A DNA stretch of 37,243 bases from contig NZ_JAAXYC010000048.1 in NCBI RefSeq assembly GCF_018619185.1, positions 1 to 37,243 of the forward strand. The letters are read 5' to 3'. The number at the start of each line of letters is the position of its first letter. Within the stretch, counting starts at the first letter, position 1. Positions 1-8,250 of this stretch are shown piece after piece. The notes beneath the pieces were generated by a model, which saw nothing but the letters and a program-made list of their open reading frames with translations, had not been told where the DNA came from and ran no database searches. The stretch comes from Streptomyces sp. McG3. GTDB lineage: Bacteria > Actinomycetota > Actinomycetes > Streptomycetales > Streptomycetaceae. The position numbers were made by a program, and so were the translations under genes.

Positions 1-2
1 GG

Positions 3-368
3 CTGTACCGGGGCCGGGGCTTCCTGGATCACGGGGTCGCCCTCGTCGGCAGCTCGGACCGCCCCGTCACGGACGGTTCGCCGCTGCGGGCGATCCAGTT
101 CATGGTCGAACGCGCCTCCGTGTCGGGCCGCCTCGTCGGCCCGGACGAGGCCGTCACCGTCGACGAGGCGCTGCGGGCCTACACGGTCGCCGGCGCCCAC
201 GCCTGCCGCTGGGAGGAGTCGGCGGGCGCCCTCTCGCCGGGGATGCGCGCCGACCTGGTCGTGCTGGGCGACGACCCGCACCGCGTGGACCCCTCACGGA
301 TCGGGGACATCGAGATCGTCGGGACCTTCGTGGACGGCCGGGACGCCCGCGTCGCGAGGTGCCATTAG
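3..368 (+). CDS. Amidohydrolase family protein (YtcJ-like), C-terminal part
   Basis: The reading frame is open from the first bases of the window to a TAG stop, so only the last 121 residues are seen. The segment reads like the end of a metal-dependent amidohydrolase of the YtcJ/imidazolonepropionase-like group: a SSDRPVTDGSPLRAIQF stretch containing the family's late active-site Asp (SSD), then VTVDEALRAYTVAGAHA, and the near-invariant tail G-x-L-S-P-G-M-R-A-D-L-V-V-L that closes the beta-sandwich. Enzymes of this type hydrolyse amide or ester bonds in the cytosol; the substrate cannot be told from this fragment. No signal for the next gene overlaps its end. Family assignment is firm; precise function is unknown. 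Confidence 0.8.
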   Translation: MYRGRGFLDHGVALVGSSDRPVTDGSPLRAIQFMVERASVSGRLVGPDEAVTVDEALRAYTVAGAHACRWEESAGALSPGMRADLVVLGDDPHRVDPSRIGDIEIVGTFVDGRDARVARCH

Positions 369-378
369 GCTCGGCGCC

Positions 379-738
379 ATGCGTGGGGACAAGGCGGAGA
401 AGGCGGGACGCGGGGCGGGCGCCGCGTGGGTGGCCGTCGTGTCGTGCGAGAACCTGCCGGGCTGTCCGCGGCCCCCGGCGGCCCTCCGCGCCTGACTGCG
501 GGACCGCGGCGTCGACTGGTTGCCCTTCGCCGGGAATCTCGTCCGCTTCGATCTCCTCTGCGGCGTCGGCGCGGACGGGCACCGGCGCGGTCAGTACGTC
601 GTCCATGTCCGCGCGGACGCGCTGCGCGTCCTGGGCCTGCACCCCGATCAGCCCACCGCCGCGGTCGCCGGTCCCTCCCCGCCCCGCTGGTGGCACGCGG
701 CCGCCGAGCGCAACGCCGGACGGGACCTGGCGTGCTGA
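379..738 (+). pseudogene. Possible small ORF interrupted by an in-frame TGA
   Basis: An ATG at 379 opens a frame that stops at a TGA at 493-495 and then continues in the same frame to a TGA at 736-738. The second half can restart at a TTG at 520 and reads LRDRGVDWLPFAGNLVRFDLL and then QYVVHVRADALRVLGL, which looks protein-like, with GC-rich third positions. One nonsense mutation in a roughly 119-codon gene would explain both halves; a short unrelated ORF or plain intergenic DNA is also possible. The product is not recognised. Confidence 0.25.
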
Positions 739-1070
739 CGGCCCATCCGCCCGCGCTCCTTTCCAACTCCGGTCACATCAAGTCTCTTTGAAGGCTTCCG
801 GGTGGTCGGCCCAGGTCCTCCCGGCGGCTGGGTGGCAGCCCGGTGGCCGTCCCGGAGACAGCACGGTCGAGACCGGTGGGAGAACAATACGTCGCCCTTT
901 TCGTGTTATTTAGGGTGAATGCGGACATTGGCCCGTAGGTTGGGGAGAAGCGCCACCCGAGTGGCGTCCCGTGTCCCCCGACCCGCAACCGGCCCGGGAC
1001 CGGGCGGCCGCCGTTCCACCGGCCGCCGGAGTCCCGCGCCACAGGTCATGAACGAGGAAAGGCAGGGCAG
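739..1070. other. Intergenic stretch
   Basis: No credible gene. The stretch around 880-945 is distinctly more AT-rich than its surroundings (for example GTGTTATTTAGGG near 903) and probably holds the promoter of the membrane protein that starts at 1071. No consensus -35/-10 pair could be fixed. A GGCAGGG ribosome-binding site precedes the GTG at 1071. Confidence 0.4.
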
Positions 1071-2279
1071 GTGAACGTGCTGGGGATCATCGCCTCCGGT
1101 GTGGCCGCGCTGTTCATCACGGTCGCACTCGCCAAGGTCGCCCGCCGTGCGGCGCTCCGCGCCCACGCCCCGGACGAACCGGGCGGACGTACGCCACGGG
1201 CCGCGGCGCTGCGCAGAACGGGCGGAGCGACGGCCGTGCTCGGCGTCGGCACGGCGGCCGGCGGGGCCCTGTGGCTCGGCGCGGCGGACGACTCCGCGGG
1301 CTCCCTCGCGGGGTTGCTCGCCGGGGCCGGGACCGTCGCCGCCCTGGGGCTCGTCCATGACCTCAAGCCATTCCGGGCCGCCCTCCGCCTCCCTGTTCAG
1401 ACGGCCGCCGCGATCCTCGTCGTCTGCCTCGCGGGACTGTCACCGGCGGCGGCCGTCCCGGCGGTGCTCTGGATCGTCCTCGTCACCAACGCGTTCGCCC
1501 TGCTCGACCACGCCGACGGACTGTTGACCAGCGTCGGGCTGGTCACCGCCGCCGGGCTGCTCGCGTGCGCCACCGTCGGCGGGAGCCCCGCCCTCGCCCT
1601 GCTTCCGGCGACCCTGGTGGCGGGCCTGGCCGGCTTCCTGCTCCACAACTGGCACCCCGCCCGCCTCCGGCTCGGCGCCTCCGGTGCGCAGTTCACCGGA
1701 TTCGCGCTGGCCGCCTCCGGCGCGCTGATCCAGGCGGCCGCCCCGTCGGGCCGCGCCGCCTGGGCCGCGCTGCCGGTCCTGGCGACGGTGGCCCTCGCCG
1801 ACACCGCCCTGGTCCTGATCTCCCGCCGCCGCGCCGCGCGTTCCCTCCTGCGCGACACGGACGACCACATCGGGCACCGCCTGCGCCGGGTCCGCGTCAC
1901 CGTGCCGGGCACGGCGGTCCTCCTGGGCCTGTGGGCGGCCGTGCCGGTCACCACCGCGACACTGGTGTACGCGGAACTCCTGCACCCGGCTTTCCTCCTC
2001 CTGCCGTCGGCCGGGACCGCGGCCGCCGTGTACGCCCTGCTGAGGATCCCGGCGTACGCACCGCCCCGCACGGCCCCGTCCCGTACCGCCGCCCGGCGCA
2101 CCACGGCGCCCACCACCGGCGCCGCGATCCCCTCCGCCACCTCCGCACCGGGTGTCACGGGCCCGGCTCCCGGGAAGGGCGCGCCTTCCGGCAGCGCCAG
2201 GACCGCCGAGCGGCATCCCACCGTGCCGCCCCCGCCCACCGGCCGGTCCGCCGCCGCGGTCGCCGCCGAGCGAAGCTGA
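1071..2279 (+). CDS. WecA/MraY-like polyprenyl-phosphate glycosyl-1-phosphate transferase homologue with altered active-site motifs
   Basis: A 402-residue polytopic membrane protein. Family signposts can be followed in order: DEPGGR (35-40), the first catalytic-region motif GLVHD (93-97), the nucleotide/Mg motif N-A-F-A-L-L-D-H-A-D-G (140-150), HNWHPARLRLGASG (192-205) and a DDHIGHRL tail motif. Known WecA-type enzymes transfer a sugar-1-phosphate from UDP-sugar to undecaprenyl phosphate at the inner membrane face. Here the usual Asp-Asp pair is His96-Asp97 and the usual GDSG is Gly202-Ala203-Ser204-Gly205, so two conserved acidic positions are missing. The last 70 residues are a Pro/Thr/Ala-rich tail. 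It is convergent with a GT2 glycosyltransferase, which supports a role in surface polysaccharide or an analogous lipid-linked step, but catalysis is doubtful. The GTG start has an SD (GGCAGGG) just upstream. Confidence 0.75.
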   Translation: MNVLGIIASGVAALFITVALAKVARRAALRAHAPDEPGGRTPRAAALRRTGGATAVLGVGTAAGGALWLGAADDSAGSLAGLLAGAGTVAALGLVHDLKPFRAALRLPVQTAAAILVVCLAGLSPAAAVPAVLWIVLVTNAFALLDHADGLLTSVGLVTAAGLLACATVGGSPALALLPATLVAGLAGFLLHNWHPARLRLGASGAQFTGFALAASGALIQAAAPSGRAAWAALPVLATVALADTALVLISRRRAARSLLRDTDDHIGHRLRRVRVTVPGTAVLLGLWAAVPVTTATLVYAELLHPAFLLLPSAGTAAAVYALLRIPAYAPPRTAPSRTAARRTTAPTTGAAIPSATSAPGVTGPAPGKGAPSGSARTAERHPTVPPPPTGRSAAAVAAERS

Positions 2280-2297
2280 CACCGCCCCGGTACGTGA

Positions 2298-3185
2298 TCA
2301 CCCCCGCAGCCGGCCGAGCGTGGCACGGGCCGCGGCACGCGCGTACGGGGCGAGCATCAGATACGGCGCCCACGGCCAGGTGTGCCGCAGGCAGTACACC
2401 CACCACGGGCGGAGCGGCAGCTCCTGTACGGAGGCCGCCCGGCGCAGGGCCTCCCGGACCCCGATCCCCGGCTCCCGGGATCCCGGAGCGCCCGGTCCGC
2501 CCACGCACTCACCGGCATGCCCCGGGGCGACGAACGCGCTCACCCCGGCCCGCCGCGCCCGGCGGCCGTGGTCGTAGTCGCCCATCCGGTGGCGGAAGAC
2601 CTTGTCGGGGTCCCCGACGAGGTCGTACACGGCACGGGGCACCAGCACCACGCGCCCGTCGTACGTGTCGCAGGGCTCGGGCCGGTGCTCGCCGGGCTCG
2701 ACGAGGGCCAGGGAACGTCCCCGCCGGCCGGAGTACACCGTGTCCCCGTACGCGTTCCGCACCGCGCCCACGACAACGGACCCGGGCCCGGCCGTCCCGG
2801 CCGTCCGCAGCAGGTTCGCGAGGGCGTCCGGGAAGAGTTCGACCCGGTCGTCGAGCCAGAGCTGATGCGTCCACGAGTGGGTCGGCCCGCCGGGCGTGCC
2901 GCCGAGCGGACCGCCGCCCCCGCCGCCGCTGCGGCTGTTGCGGCTCGCGATGCGCAGCGCCTGGTTGTGGGGGACGTCCGCGCCCACCGACATCACCTCC
3001 ACCGCCGGATGCCGCAGCCGGACCGCCTCCGGCGTACCGTCGGTGCTGCCGGTGTCCACGAGATGCACCCCGAGCGTCGTCCCGGCGGGGAGCCCGCGCT
3101 GCTCCTCCAGGGCGCGCAGCGCGGAGAGCGTTCGCGCGCGGCGGTCGTGACTCGTCATCAGCACGGCCAGGTGAACGGAGTGCAC
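2298..3185 (-). CDS. GT2-family glycosyltransferase
   Basis: A 295-residue soluble GT-A fold protein. An N-terminal Rossmann-like half carries VDTGSTDGT (43-51), the nucleotide-sugar loop of family 2, followed by WLDD (110-113), the metal-binding DxD-like motif. Further on, MGDYDHGRRARRAG matches the acceptor-site ED/DxD region. The C-terminal part (HTWPWAPYLMLAPY) looks membrane-associated. A Gly-rich insertion lies at about residues 87-100. The family transfers sugars from nucleotide-sugar donors to lipid or polysaccharide acceptors. The GTG start is preceded by GAGGAG six bases upstream. The gene converges with the WecA-like gene, with 18 bases between the two stop codons, suggesting a shared surface-glycan theme. 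Donor and acceptor are unknown. Confidence 0.8.
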   Translation of the reverse strand: MHSVHLAVLMTSHDRRARTLSALRALEEQRGLPAGTTLGVHLVDTGSTDGTPEAVRLRHPAVEVMSVGADVPHNQALRIASRNSRSGGGGGGPLGGTPGGPTHSWTHQLWLDDRVELFPDALANLLRTAGTAGPGSVVVGAVRNAYGDTVYSGRRGRSLALVEPGEHRPEPCDTYDGRVVLVPRAVYDLVGDPDKVFRHRMGDYDHGRRARRAGVSAFVAPGHAGECVGGPGAPGSREPGIGVREALRRAASVQELPLRPWWVYCLRHTWPWAPYLMLAPYARAAARATLGRLRG

Positions 3186-3254
3186 AGCGGGCTCCTCAGC
3201 TCCTGAATCTCATCATTCACGCATAAAAGCTGATATTCCGCATAGGCTGGGCGG

Positions 3255-5468
3255 GTGAGCGCCCAACCGACCGCGAACCCGCTCGGGCCGACGTGGGGCC
3301 CCGCTTCCCCGCGCCGGGCCGGCCGTCTCGTGCCGGTGCTCGCCTTCCTGCTGGCCGTCCTGTGCGTGACGACGGTCGCCCTGACCGCGACCGTCCGGTC
3401 CACGGTCGCCTCGCCCGGCTTCTACCAGGCGGTGCTGGACGAGGAGTCGGCCTACGACCGGCTCTACGGCGAGGTGCTCGTCGACCCGGAGATCTCGCCC
3501 GTCACCCGCGATCTGCTCGCGCACCTGCCCGTCCCCGAGGCGCTGGTGACGTCGAACATCAAGGTCGTGCTGCCGCCCGCCACGGTCCGGGCCCTCACCG
3601 ACCAGCAGATCGAGGCCGTGACCGGCTACCTGCGCGGCGACCGTGACGAGCTCCGGCTGACGGTCGATCCGGCCCCGGTGCTGGAGAACCTCGCCGACCT
3701 CGCACGCGTCTACTTCGGCGATCTGGTGGCCAGTATCCAGGGGAGCGACCGGCCGGACTTCGCACGCTTCACCGCCGACCTCGTCACGGCGCTCGACGCC
3801 CTCAAGGAGGGCCGCGCCCCGAACCTGCCCACGCTGCCGCTCACCGAGGACCAGGCCGACCGCGCCGCGGACGCCCTCCTCACGACGGTCCCGGAGCGGG
3901 AGCGGGCGGCGCTGCGCCCCGAGATCGAGGTGGCCCTGGGGGAGGGAGACGTATCGACCGCGCTGGCGGCCACCGCGGCCGCCGCGCTCTCCGACGGCTC
4001 ACGGACCGCCGCCGCCGACCTCCGCACCACCCTCCAGGACGGTACGTGGGACCTCACCGGCACCCTGACCACCGCCGGGATGGACCTCACGGCCCTGGAG
4101 CGGGCCCGTGACGCCATCAGGCTCCTGACCCTGCTCCAGGTCCTCGCCCTCACCGTCGCACTGGCCGCGCTCGCGACGCTCTGGTTCACGGGTCCCGCCG
4201 CCCCGGCCCGCCGGCTCATGCGACTGGGGCAGGCGCTCGGCTGCGCGGGAGTCCTGGCCGCCGCGGCCGTGCTCCTGACCCGGCTGATCACCGGAGGACG
4301 CCTCCTCACCACACCGTCCTCCTGGGCCCCGAGCGTCACCGCGCTCGTCGACGACCTCCAGCGCAATGCCGTGAACCAGGCGGTGGCCACCGGGCTGAGC
4401 GCCGCCCTCACCGGCCTCGTCGGCGGCGTGCTCCTCATGGGCGTGGGCTGGGCGCTCCTGGTGCGCCCGGGTCGGATGCCGACCCCGACAGCGGTGCGGA
4501 CGACGGCGGCGGGCGTGGCCTGTGCCGCACTGGCCGGCGTACTGCTCGTGCCGCCCGTCTTCGGCCCGTCCGCACCCCGCCAGTGCCTGGGCAGCGGCCG
4601 GCTGTGCGAACTGCGCTACGACGAAGCCGCCTACCTCACCTCGCACAACGCCATGTCCACCACCGCGGACCGGTTCATCGGCCCCCTCCAGGACCCCGAC
4701 ATCACCACCCAGCTCAACACGGGCGTCCGGGCCCTCCAGCTCGACACGTACCGCTGGGAGCGCCCGCAGGACATCGCCGGGCGTCTCGGCTCCCCCGAAT
4801 TCACCCCCGAGCAACGGCGCCTGATCACCGGCGCCATCGACCGGGCGAACCCGCCGCGCGAGGGACTCTGGCTCTGCCACGGCGTCTGCCGCGCCGGGGC
4901 CATCGAACTGGTCCCGGCCCTGGAGGACATCGGCGACTGGCTGCGCGCCCACCCCACGGAGATCGTGACGCTCATCGTCCAGGACGACATCGGCCCAAAG
5001 GACACCGAGGACGCGTTCCGCGCCGCCGGCCTGGAGGACCTCCTGCACACCCCCTCGGCGGATCCCGACGCCCCGTGGCCCACCCTGGCGGAGATGATCG
5101 ACAGCGGCCGCCGACTGGTGGTGTTCGCCGAGAAGGCCGACGGCCCGGCGCCCTGGTACCGCAACTTCTACCGGTACGGGATGGAGACCCCGTTCGCCTT
5201 CCGGAGCCCCTCCGACATGACGTGCGAACCCCACCGGGGCGGCACCGGGAAACAGCTCTTCCTGCTCAACCACTTCATCACGAACGCGGGCGGCAGCCGC
5301 CTGGACGCCGGCCGCGTCAACGCCCGCGACTGGGTCCTGGAGCGGACCCGTGCCTGCGAGGCGGAACGCGGCAGTCCGGTCACCTTCATCGCCGTCGACT
5401 ACACGACGGTCGGCGACGCACTCGGTGCCGTGAACGAACTGAACTCCCGGCGAACAGAAGGCGGCTGA
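3255..5468 (+). CDS. Large membrane protein with C-terminal PI-PLC X-like phosphodiesterase domain
   Basis: A 737-residue protein of unusual design. One N-terminal membrane helix (about 24-46) is followed by a 240-residue, probably extracytoplasmic helical region, then four predicted membrane helices (about 285-440). The C-terminal 280 residues resemble the PI-PLC X / PLC-like phosphodiesterase barrel: YLTSHNAMS with catalytic-type His464, GVRALQLDTY, LCHGVC with the second His542, and EIVTLIVQDD. Enzymes of this superfamily cleave phosphodiester head groups of phospholipids or glycolipids by acid-base catalysis with two His. The likely site of action is outside the membrane. The GTG start has no clear SD. 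A TAGGCT at 3243-3248 lies 7 bases upstream, so the message may be leaderless. The gene begins 70 bases from the divergent glycosyltransferase. Confidence 0.8.
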   Translation: MSAQPTANPLGPTWGPASPRRAGRLVPVLAFLLAVLCVTTVALTATVRSTVASPGFYQAVLDEESAYDRLYGEVLVDPEISPVTRDLLAHLPVPEALVTSNIKVVLPPATVRALTDQQIEAVTGYLRGDRDELRLTVDPAPVLENLADLARVYFGDLVASIQGSDRPDFARFTADLVTALDALKEGRAPNLPTLPLTEDQADRAADALLTTVPERERAALRPEIEVALGEGDVSTALAATAAAALSDGSRTAAADLRTTLQDGTWDLTGTLTTAGMDLTALERARDAIRLLTLLQVLALTVALAALATLWFTGPAAPARRLMRLGQALGCAGVLAAAAVLLTRLITGGRLLTTPSSWAPSVTALVDDLQRNAVNQAVATGLSAALTGLVGGVLLMGVGWALLVRPGRMPTPTAVRTTAAGVACAALAGVLLVPPVFGPSAPRQCLGSGRLCELRYDEAAYLTSHNAMSTTADRFIGPLQDPDITTQLNTGVRALQLDTYRWERPQDIAGRLGSPEFTPEQRRLITGAIDRANPPREGLWLCHGVCRAGAIELVPALEDIGDWLRAHPTEIVTLIVQDDIGPKDTEDAFRAAGLEDLLHTPSADPDAPWPTLAEMIDSGRRLVVFAEKADGPAPWYRNFYRYGMETPFAFRSPSDMTCEPHRGGTGKQLFLLNHFITNAGGSRLDAGRVNARDWVLERTRACEAERGSPVTFIAVDYTTVGDALGAVNELNSRRTEGG

Positions 5469-5623
5469 CAGACAATCAGCGACGGTAGGGACCCCGCCCG
5501 ACGTGCCCGCCACCCGAAACCCCGGGGGAACCGCGAGGGGAGCGTGAGAGGCTACGTTCCCAGCGGCTCCCCACCGTGCGGACGGAGCCGGACCACTGCC
5601 GACAGATCGGGAAGACAGCGCCC

Positions 5624-6604
5624 ATGACGCCTCCGAGCGACCCCGCACCGCACGGTGCCCCCGCCGCCGTTCCCGCCCCCGGCGACGGGAGCCGACAGCA
5701 GCGCGCGGGCCGTCTGCTGGCCGTGAGCGACCTGCACGCCGCGGTGACCGACAACCGGGCCATCGTGGAGTCCCTGCGCCCGACGTCCGACGCGGACTGG
5801 CTGATCGTCGCCGGCGATGTGGCGGAGACCCCCGAAGACATCCGCTGGACGCTCGGACTCCTCGCGGAGCGCTTCGCCCACGTGATCTGGACCCCCGGCA
5901 ACCACGAGCTGTGGACCCTGGCCAAGGACCCGGTCCAACTGCGCGGCCAGGCGCGCTACGACCACCTCGTCGAACTGTGCCGGGACCTCGGAGTGACGAC
6001 TCCGGAAGACCCGTTCCCGCTCTGGCCGGGCCCGGACGGACCGGTGGCGATCGCGCCGCTCTTCCTCCTGTACGACTACACCTTCCGCGCCCCGGGCACG
6101 CACACGAAGGAGGAGTCGCTGGCCGTCGCACACGAGTCCGGCATCGTCTGCAACGACGAGTACCTCCTGCACCCGGACCCCTACCCGACGCGGGACGACT
6201 GGTGCCGCGCCCGGGTCGCCGCGACCGGGCGCCGGCTCGCGGAGCACGACCCCGGGATACCCCTCGTCCTGGCCGGGCACTGGCCGCTGGTCCGGGAACC
6301 CACGTCGGTGATGTGGTACCCGGAGTTCGCCCAGTGGTGCGGCACCGAACTGACCGCCGACTGGCACCGCCGCTTCAACGTCACCGCCGTCGTCTACGGC
6401 CACCTCCACATCCCCCGTACGACCTGGTACGACGGGGTGCGTTTCGAGGAGGTCTCCATCGGCTACCCCAGGGAGTGGCGCGAGAGGGGACACCCGCGAG
6501 GCCTGCTGCGGCAGATCCTCCCCTACGAGGGGCAACCCGCCCCACCGGCCCGCACCGACGCCGAACCGTCCGCACAGCGGCGCACCCCCGGAGGCTCCTC
6601 GTGA
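5624..6604 (+). CDS. Calcineurin-like metallophosphoesterase
   Basis: A 326-residue cytosolic metallophosphoesterase. All five dinuclear-metal motifs are present: SDLH (Asp36, His38), GD (Asp65), GNHE (Asn93, His94), AGHW (His219) and YGHLH (His260, His262). The ATG chosen here begins MTPPSD; a frame extension to a GTG at 5576 would add 16 residues without a better ribosome-binding site. The stop overlaps the GTG of the phosphopantetheinyl transferase by four bases (GTGA), so the two are translationally coupled. Because that partner moves phosphopantetheine onto carrier proteins, a role as a phosphodiesterase or phosphatase acting on phosphopantetheine, CoA or carrier proteins is a reasonable inference, but nothing in the sequence fixes the substrate. 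Confidence 0.85.
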   Translation: MTPPSDPAPHGAPAAVPAPGDGSRQQRAGRLLAVSDLHAAVTDNRAIVESLRPTSDADWLIVAGDVAETPEDIRWTLGLLAERFAHVIWTPGNHELWTLAKDPVQLRGQARYDHLVELCRDLGVTTPEDPFPLWPGPDGPVAIAPLFLLYDYTFRAPGTHTKEESLAVAHESGIVCNDEYLLHPDPYPTRDDWCRARVAATGRRLAEHDPGIPLVLAGHWPLVREPTSVMWYPEFAQWCGTELTADWHRRFNVTAVVYGHLHIPRTTWYDGVRFEEVSIGYPREWRERGHPRGLLRQILPYEGQPAPPARTDAEPSAQRRTPGGSS

Positions 6605-7323
6605 TCGAGCGACTGCTGCCCGCCGACGTCTCCTGTGCCGCCACCCGCGCGGAGACCGTCCCCGACGGGACCCTCTTCCCGGAGGAGGAGGCGCTGGTCG
6701 CCAAGAGCGTGGCCAAACGCAGGAACGACTTCGCGACGGCCCGCGCCTGCGCCCGGCGCGCCATGGCCGGACTCGGTCTGCCACCGGTGGCCGTGCTCCA
6801 CGGTCACCGGGGGCGACCGCTGTGGCCCGAGGGAGTCGTCGGCAGCCTCACCCACTGCGAGGGGTACCGGGCGGCCGCGCTGGCCCGCGCGAAGGGCGTG
6901 CTGTCGCTCGGCATCGACGCGGAACCGCACGCCCCGCTCCCCACCGGCGTAAGGGAGTTGGTGACCCTGCCCGCCGAACGTGCGCGCATCGGCCCGCCCG
7001 CGCCGGAAGGCAGGGGAGAAATCCACTGGGACCGTGTCCTGTTCAGCGCCAAGGAGAGCGTCTTCAAGACCTGGTACCCGGTCACGGGGATCGAACTCGA
7101 CTTCGTCCAGGCTGATCTGACATTCCATCGGACAGGCGGTCGAAGCGGCAACGACGGCACGCCTCAAGGGGACACCGCTGCCGAGGGCACGTTCGCCGCG
7201 CGTCTGCTCCTCACGGACCCGGCCCTGCCGACGACGCTGCACGGGCAGTGGCGGATCGAGGACGGCATCGTCGCCACGGCCGTGCTCGTCCGGCCCGACT
7301 GGCGGGAGGACGAGGGGGCGTGA
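6601..7323 (+). CDS. 4'-phosphopantetheinyl transferase, Sfp/EntD type
   Basis: A 240-residue enzyme that transfers 4'-phosphopantetheine from CoA to a conserved Ser of carrier domains in polyketide, nonribosomal peptide or fatty-acid synthases. Diagnostic motifs are VGSLTHC, LGIDAE with metal ligands Asp106 and Glu108, and FSAKESVFKTW with Lys151, Glu152 and Lys156. The length and the SLTHC motif place it with the EntD/PcpS-like group found in Streptomyces rather than AcpS. The GTG start overlaps the preceding stop, with a GGAGG ten bases upstream inside the previous gene, so it forms a two-gene operon with the metallophosphoesterase. It converges with the phosphatase-like gene 72 bases further on. 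Confidence 0.92.
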   Translation: MIERLLPADVSCAATRAETVPDGTLFPEEEALVAKSVAKRRNDFATARACARRAMAGLGLPPVAVLHGHRGRPLWPEGVVGSLTHCEGYRAAALARAKGVLSLGIDAEPHAPLPTGVRELVTLPAERARIGPPAPEGRGEIHWDRVLFSAKESVFKTWYPVTGIELDFVQADLTFHRTGGRSGNDGTPQGDTAAEGTFAARLLLTDPALPTTLHGQWRIEDGIVATAVLVRPDWREDEGA

Positions 7324-7395
7324 CGCCCGGCCGGCCGGACTGCGCGAGGGCTGCGCCGTGGCGCTCGGCGAATCGGGGCCGCAGCGCAGTGGCGT

Positions 7396-7986
7396 TCAGC
7401 CGGTCGTGGGGGCGGTGAGCGGGCGGCCCAGCCCCACGTTCCACCGGCCCGACCGGCCGCTGAGTTCGGTCAGCGTCAGCGGGGCGACGTCCAGCCGCCA
7501 GAACGCCTCCGCCGGCAGCCGCAGGCCGTGGACGACCGTCGCCCGGACGACGGCGGCCTCGGCCACGGCCAGGAAGCCCGCGCCGGGTGCGTCCGGTCCG
7601 CCGAGCGAGTCCAGCCACCCTCCGATCCTCCCGACCAGGTCCCGCAGCGACTCGCCGCCGTGCGGGGCGGCCGAAGGATCACCGAGCCAGGCGGTCAGCT
7701 GCGCGGGTTCGGCCGCCGCCACATCGTCGAGGCGGCGGCCGGACCACCGCGCCAGGTCCCAGCCGGCCAGACCCGGTTCGGTCCGCGTCGCCAGCCCGAG
7801 CGCCTCGGCGGTCTCGCGGCACCGTCCGGAGGGGCCGCTGAGCGCGAGCCCGGTCACCGGCACCGCGTCGGCCGCTGCCCGCGCGCGCTCCCTGCCGGAC
7901 CGGTCCAGGGGAGCGTCGCCGTCGAAGCGGGCCTCCCGCAGCGCGGCGTTCATCGCCGGTGAGATCAACATCACCCGTACTGTCAT
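7396..7986 (-). CDS. Histidine-phosphatase-superfamily protein lacking the RHG catalytic motif
   Basis: A 196-residue protein whose layout follows the phosphoglycerate-mutase/CobC fold: an N-terminal strand, FDGDAPLDRSGRERARAAA, LSGPSGRCRETAEALGL (normally SPLxRxxxTA), and LTAWLGDPSAAPHGGESLRDLVGRI. The expected first-strand LxRHGxT is replaced by MLISPAMNAALRE, so the phosphate-accepting His is absent. The second conserved His (usually V-x-H-G-G) is replaced by AVAEAAVVRAT. It is divergent from the cobalamin-riboswitch/cbtBA operon, and CobC-type phosphatases act in cobalamin assembly, so a non-catalytic or divergent role linked to cobalt/B12 is likely. The ATG has an AGGGCAGGG stretch just upstream. 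Confidence 0.7.
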   Translation of the reverse strand: MTVRVMLISPAMNAALREARFDGDAPLDRSGRERARAAADAVPVTGLALSGPSGRCRETAEALGLATRTEPGLAGWDLARWSGRRLDDVAAAEPAQLTAWLGDPSAAPHGGESLRDLVGRIGGWLDSLGGPDAPGAGFLAVAEAAVVRATVVHGLRLPAEAFWRLDVAPLTLTELSGRSGRWNVGLGRPLTAPTTG

Positions 7987-8094
7987 GTCCCTGCCCTCAC
8001 TTCTTCACCAGGGGCCCCAGGGCCCTGTCGCCCCAAGGGGTCCGTGCTCACCGACCCCGCAGATTGGACCATGGCGGTGCCCGCGTGCAGGGGG

Positions 8095-8235
8095 TATGGT
8101 CGCGTCGACCATGACGAGGGTGCGACGGAAGCCCGGTGAGAATCCGGCACGGTCGCGCCACTGTGAACCCGCCCGCGCGGGGAAGTCAGACCCGGCACCT
8201 TCGTCCGAGGCACCACGACAGGGACGCGTGTTCCC
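8095..8235 (+). promoter_or_regulatory. Cobalamin riboswitch
   Basis: The core landmarks of the adenosylcobalamin aptamer are present in order: GGAAGCCCGGTGAGAATCC (8127-8145), the GCCACTGTGA segment (8157-8166) and the GGGGAAGTCAGACCC block (8179-8193), followed by GGCACC. It lies in the leader of cbtB, whose SD (AGGAGG at 8239-8244) follows within 15 bases of the aptamer end, so control is most likely by blocking translation initiation when B12 is plentiful. Boundaries are approximate. Confidence 0.92.
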
Positions 8236-8250
8236 ACAGGAGGTTCTGCC

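Noticed and set aside
1565..3226. A 553-codon plus-strand frame across the glycosyltransferase and membrane protein
   Set aside because: Composition is Arg/Pro/Gly-rich shadow of two well-supported genes; no motifs or ribosome-binding site.
3999..6131. Long minus-strand frame opposite the PI-PLC fusion and metallophosphoesterase
   Set aside because: Antisense to genes with clear catalytic motifs; typical GC-rich shadow frame.
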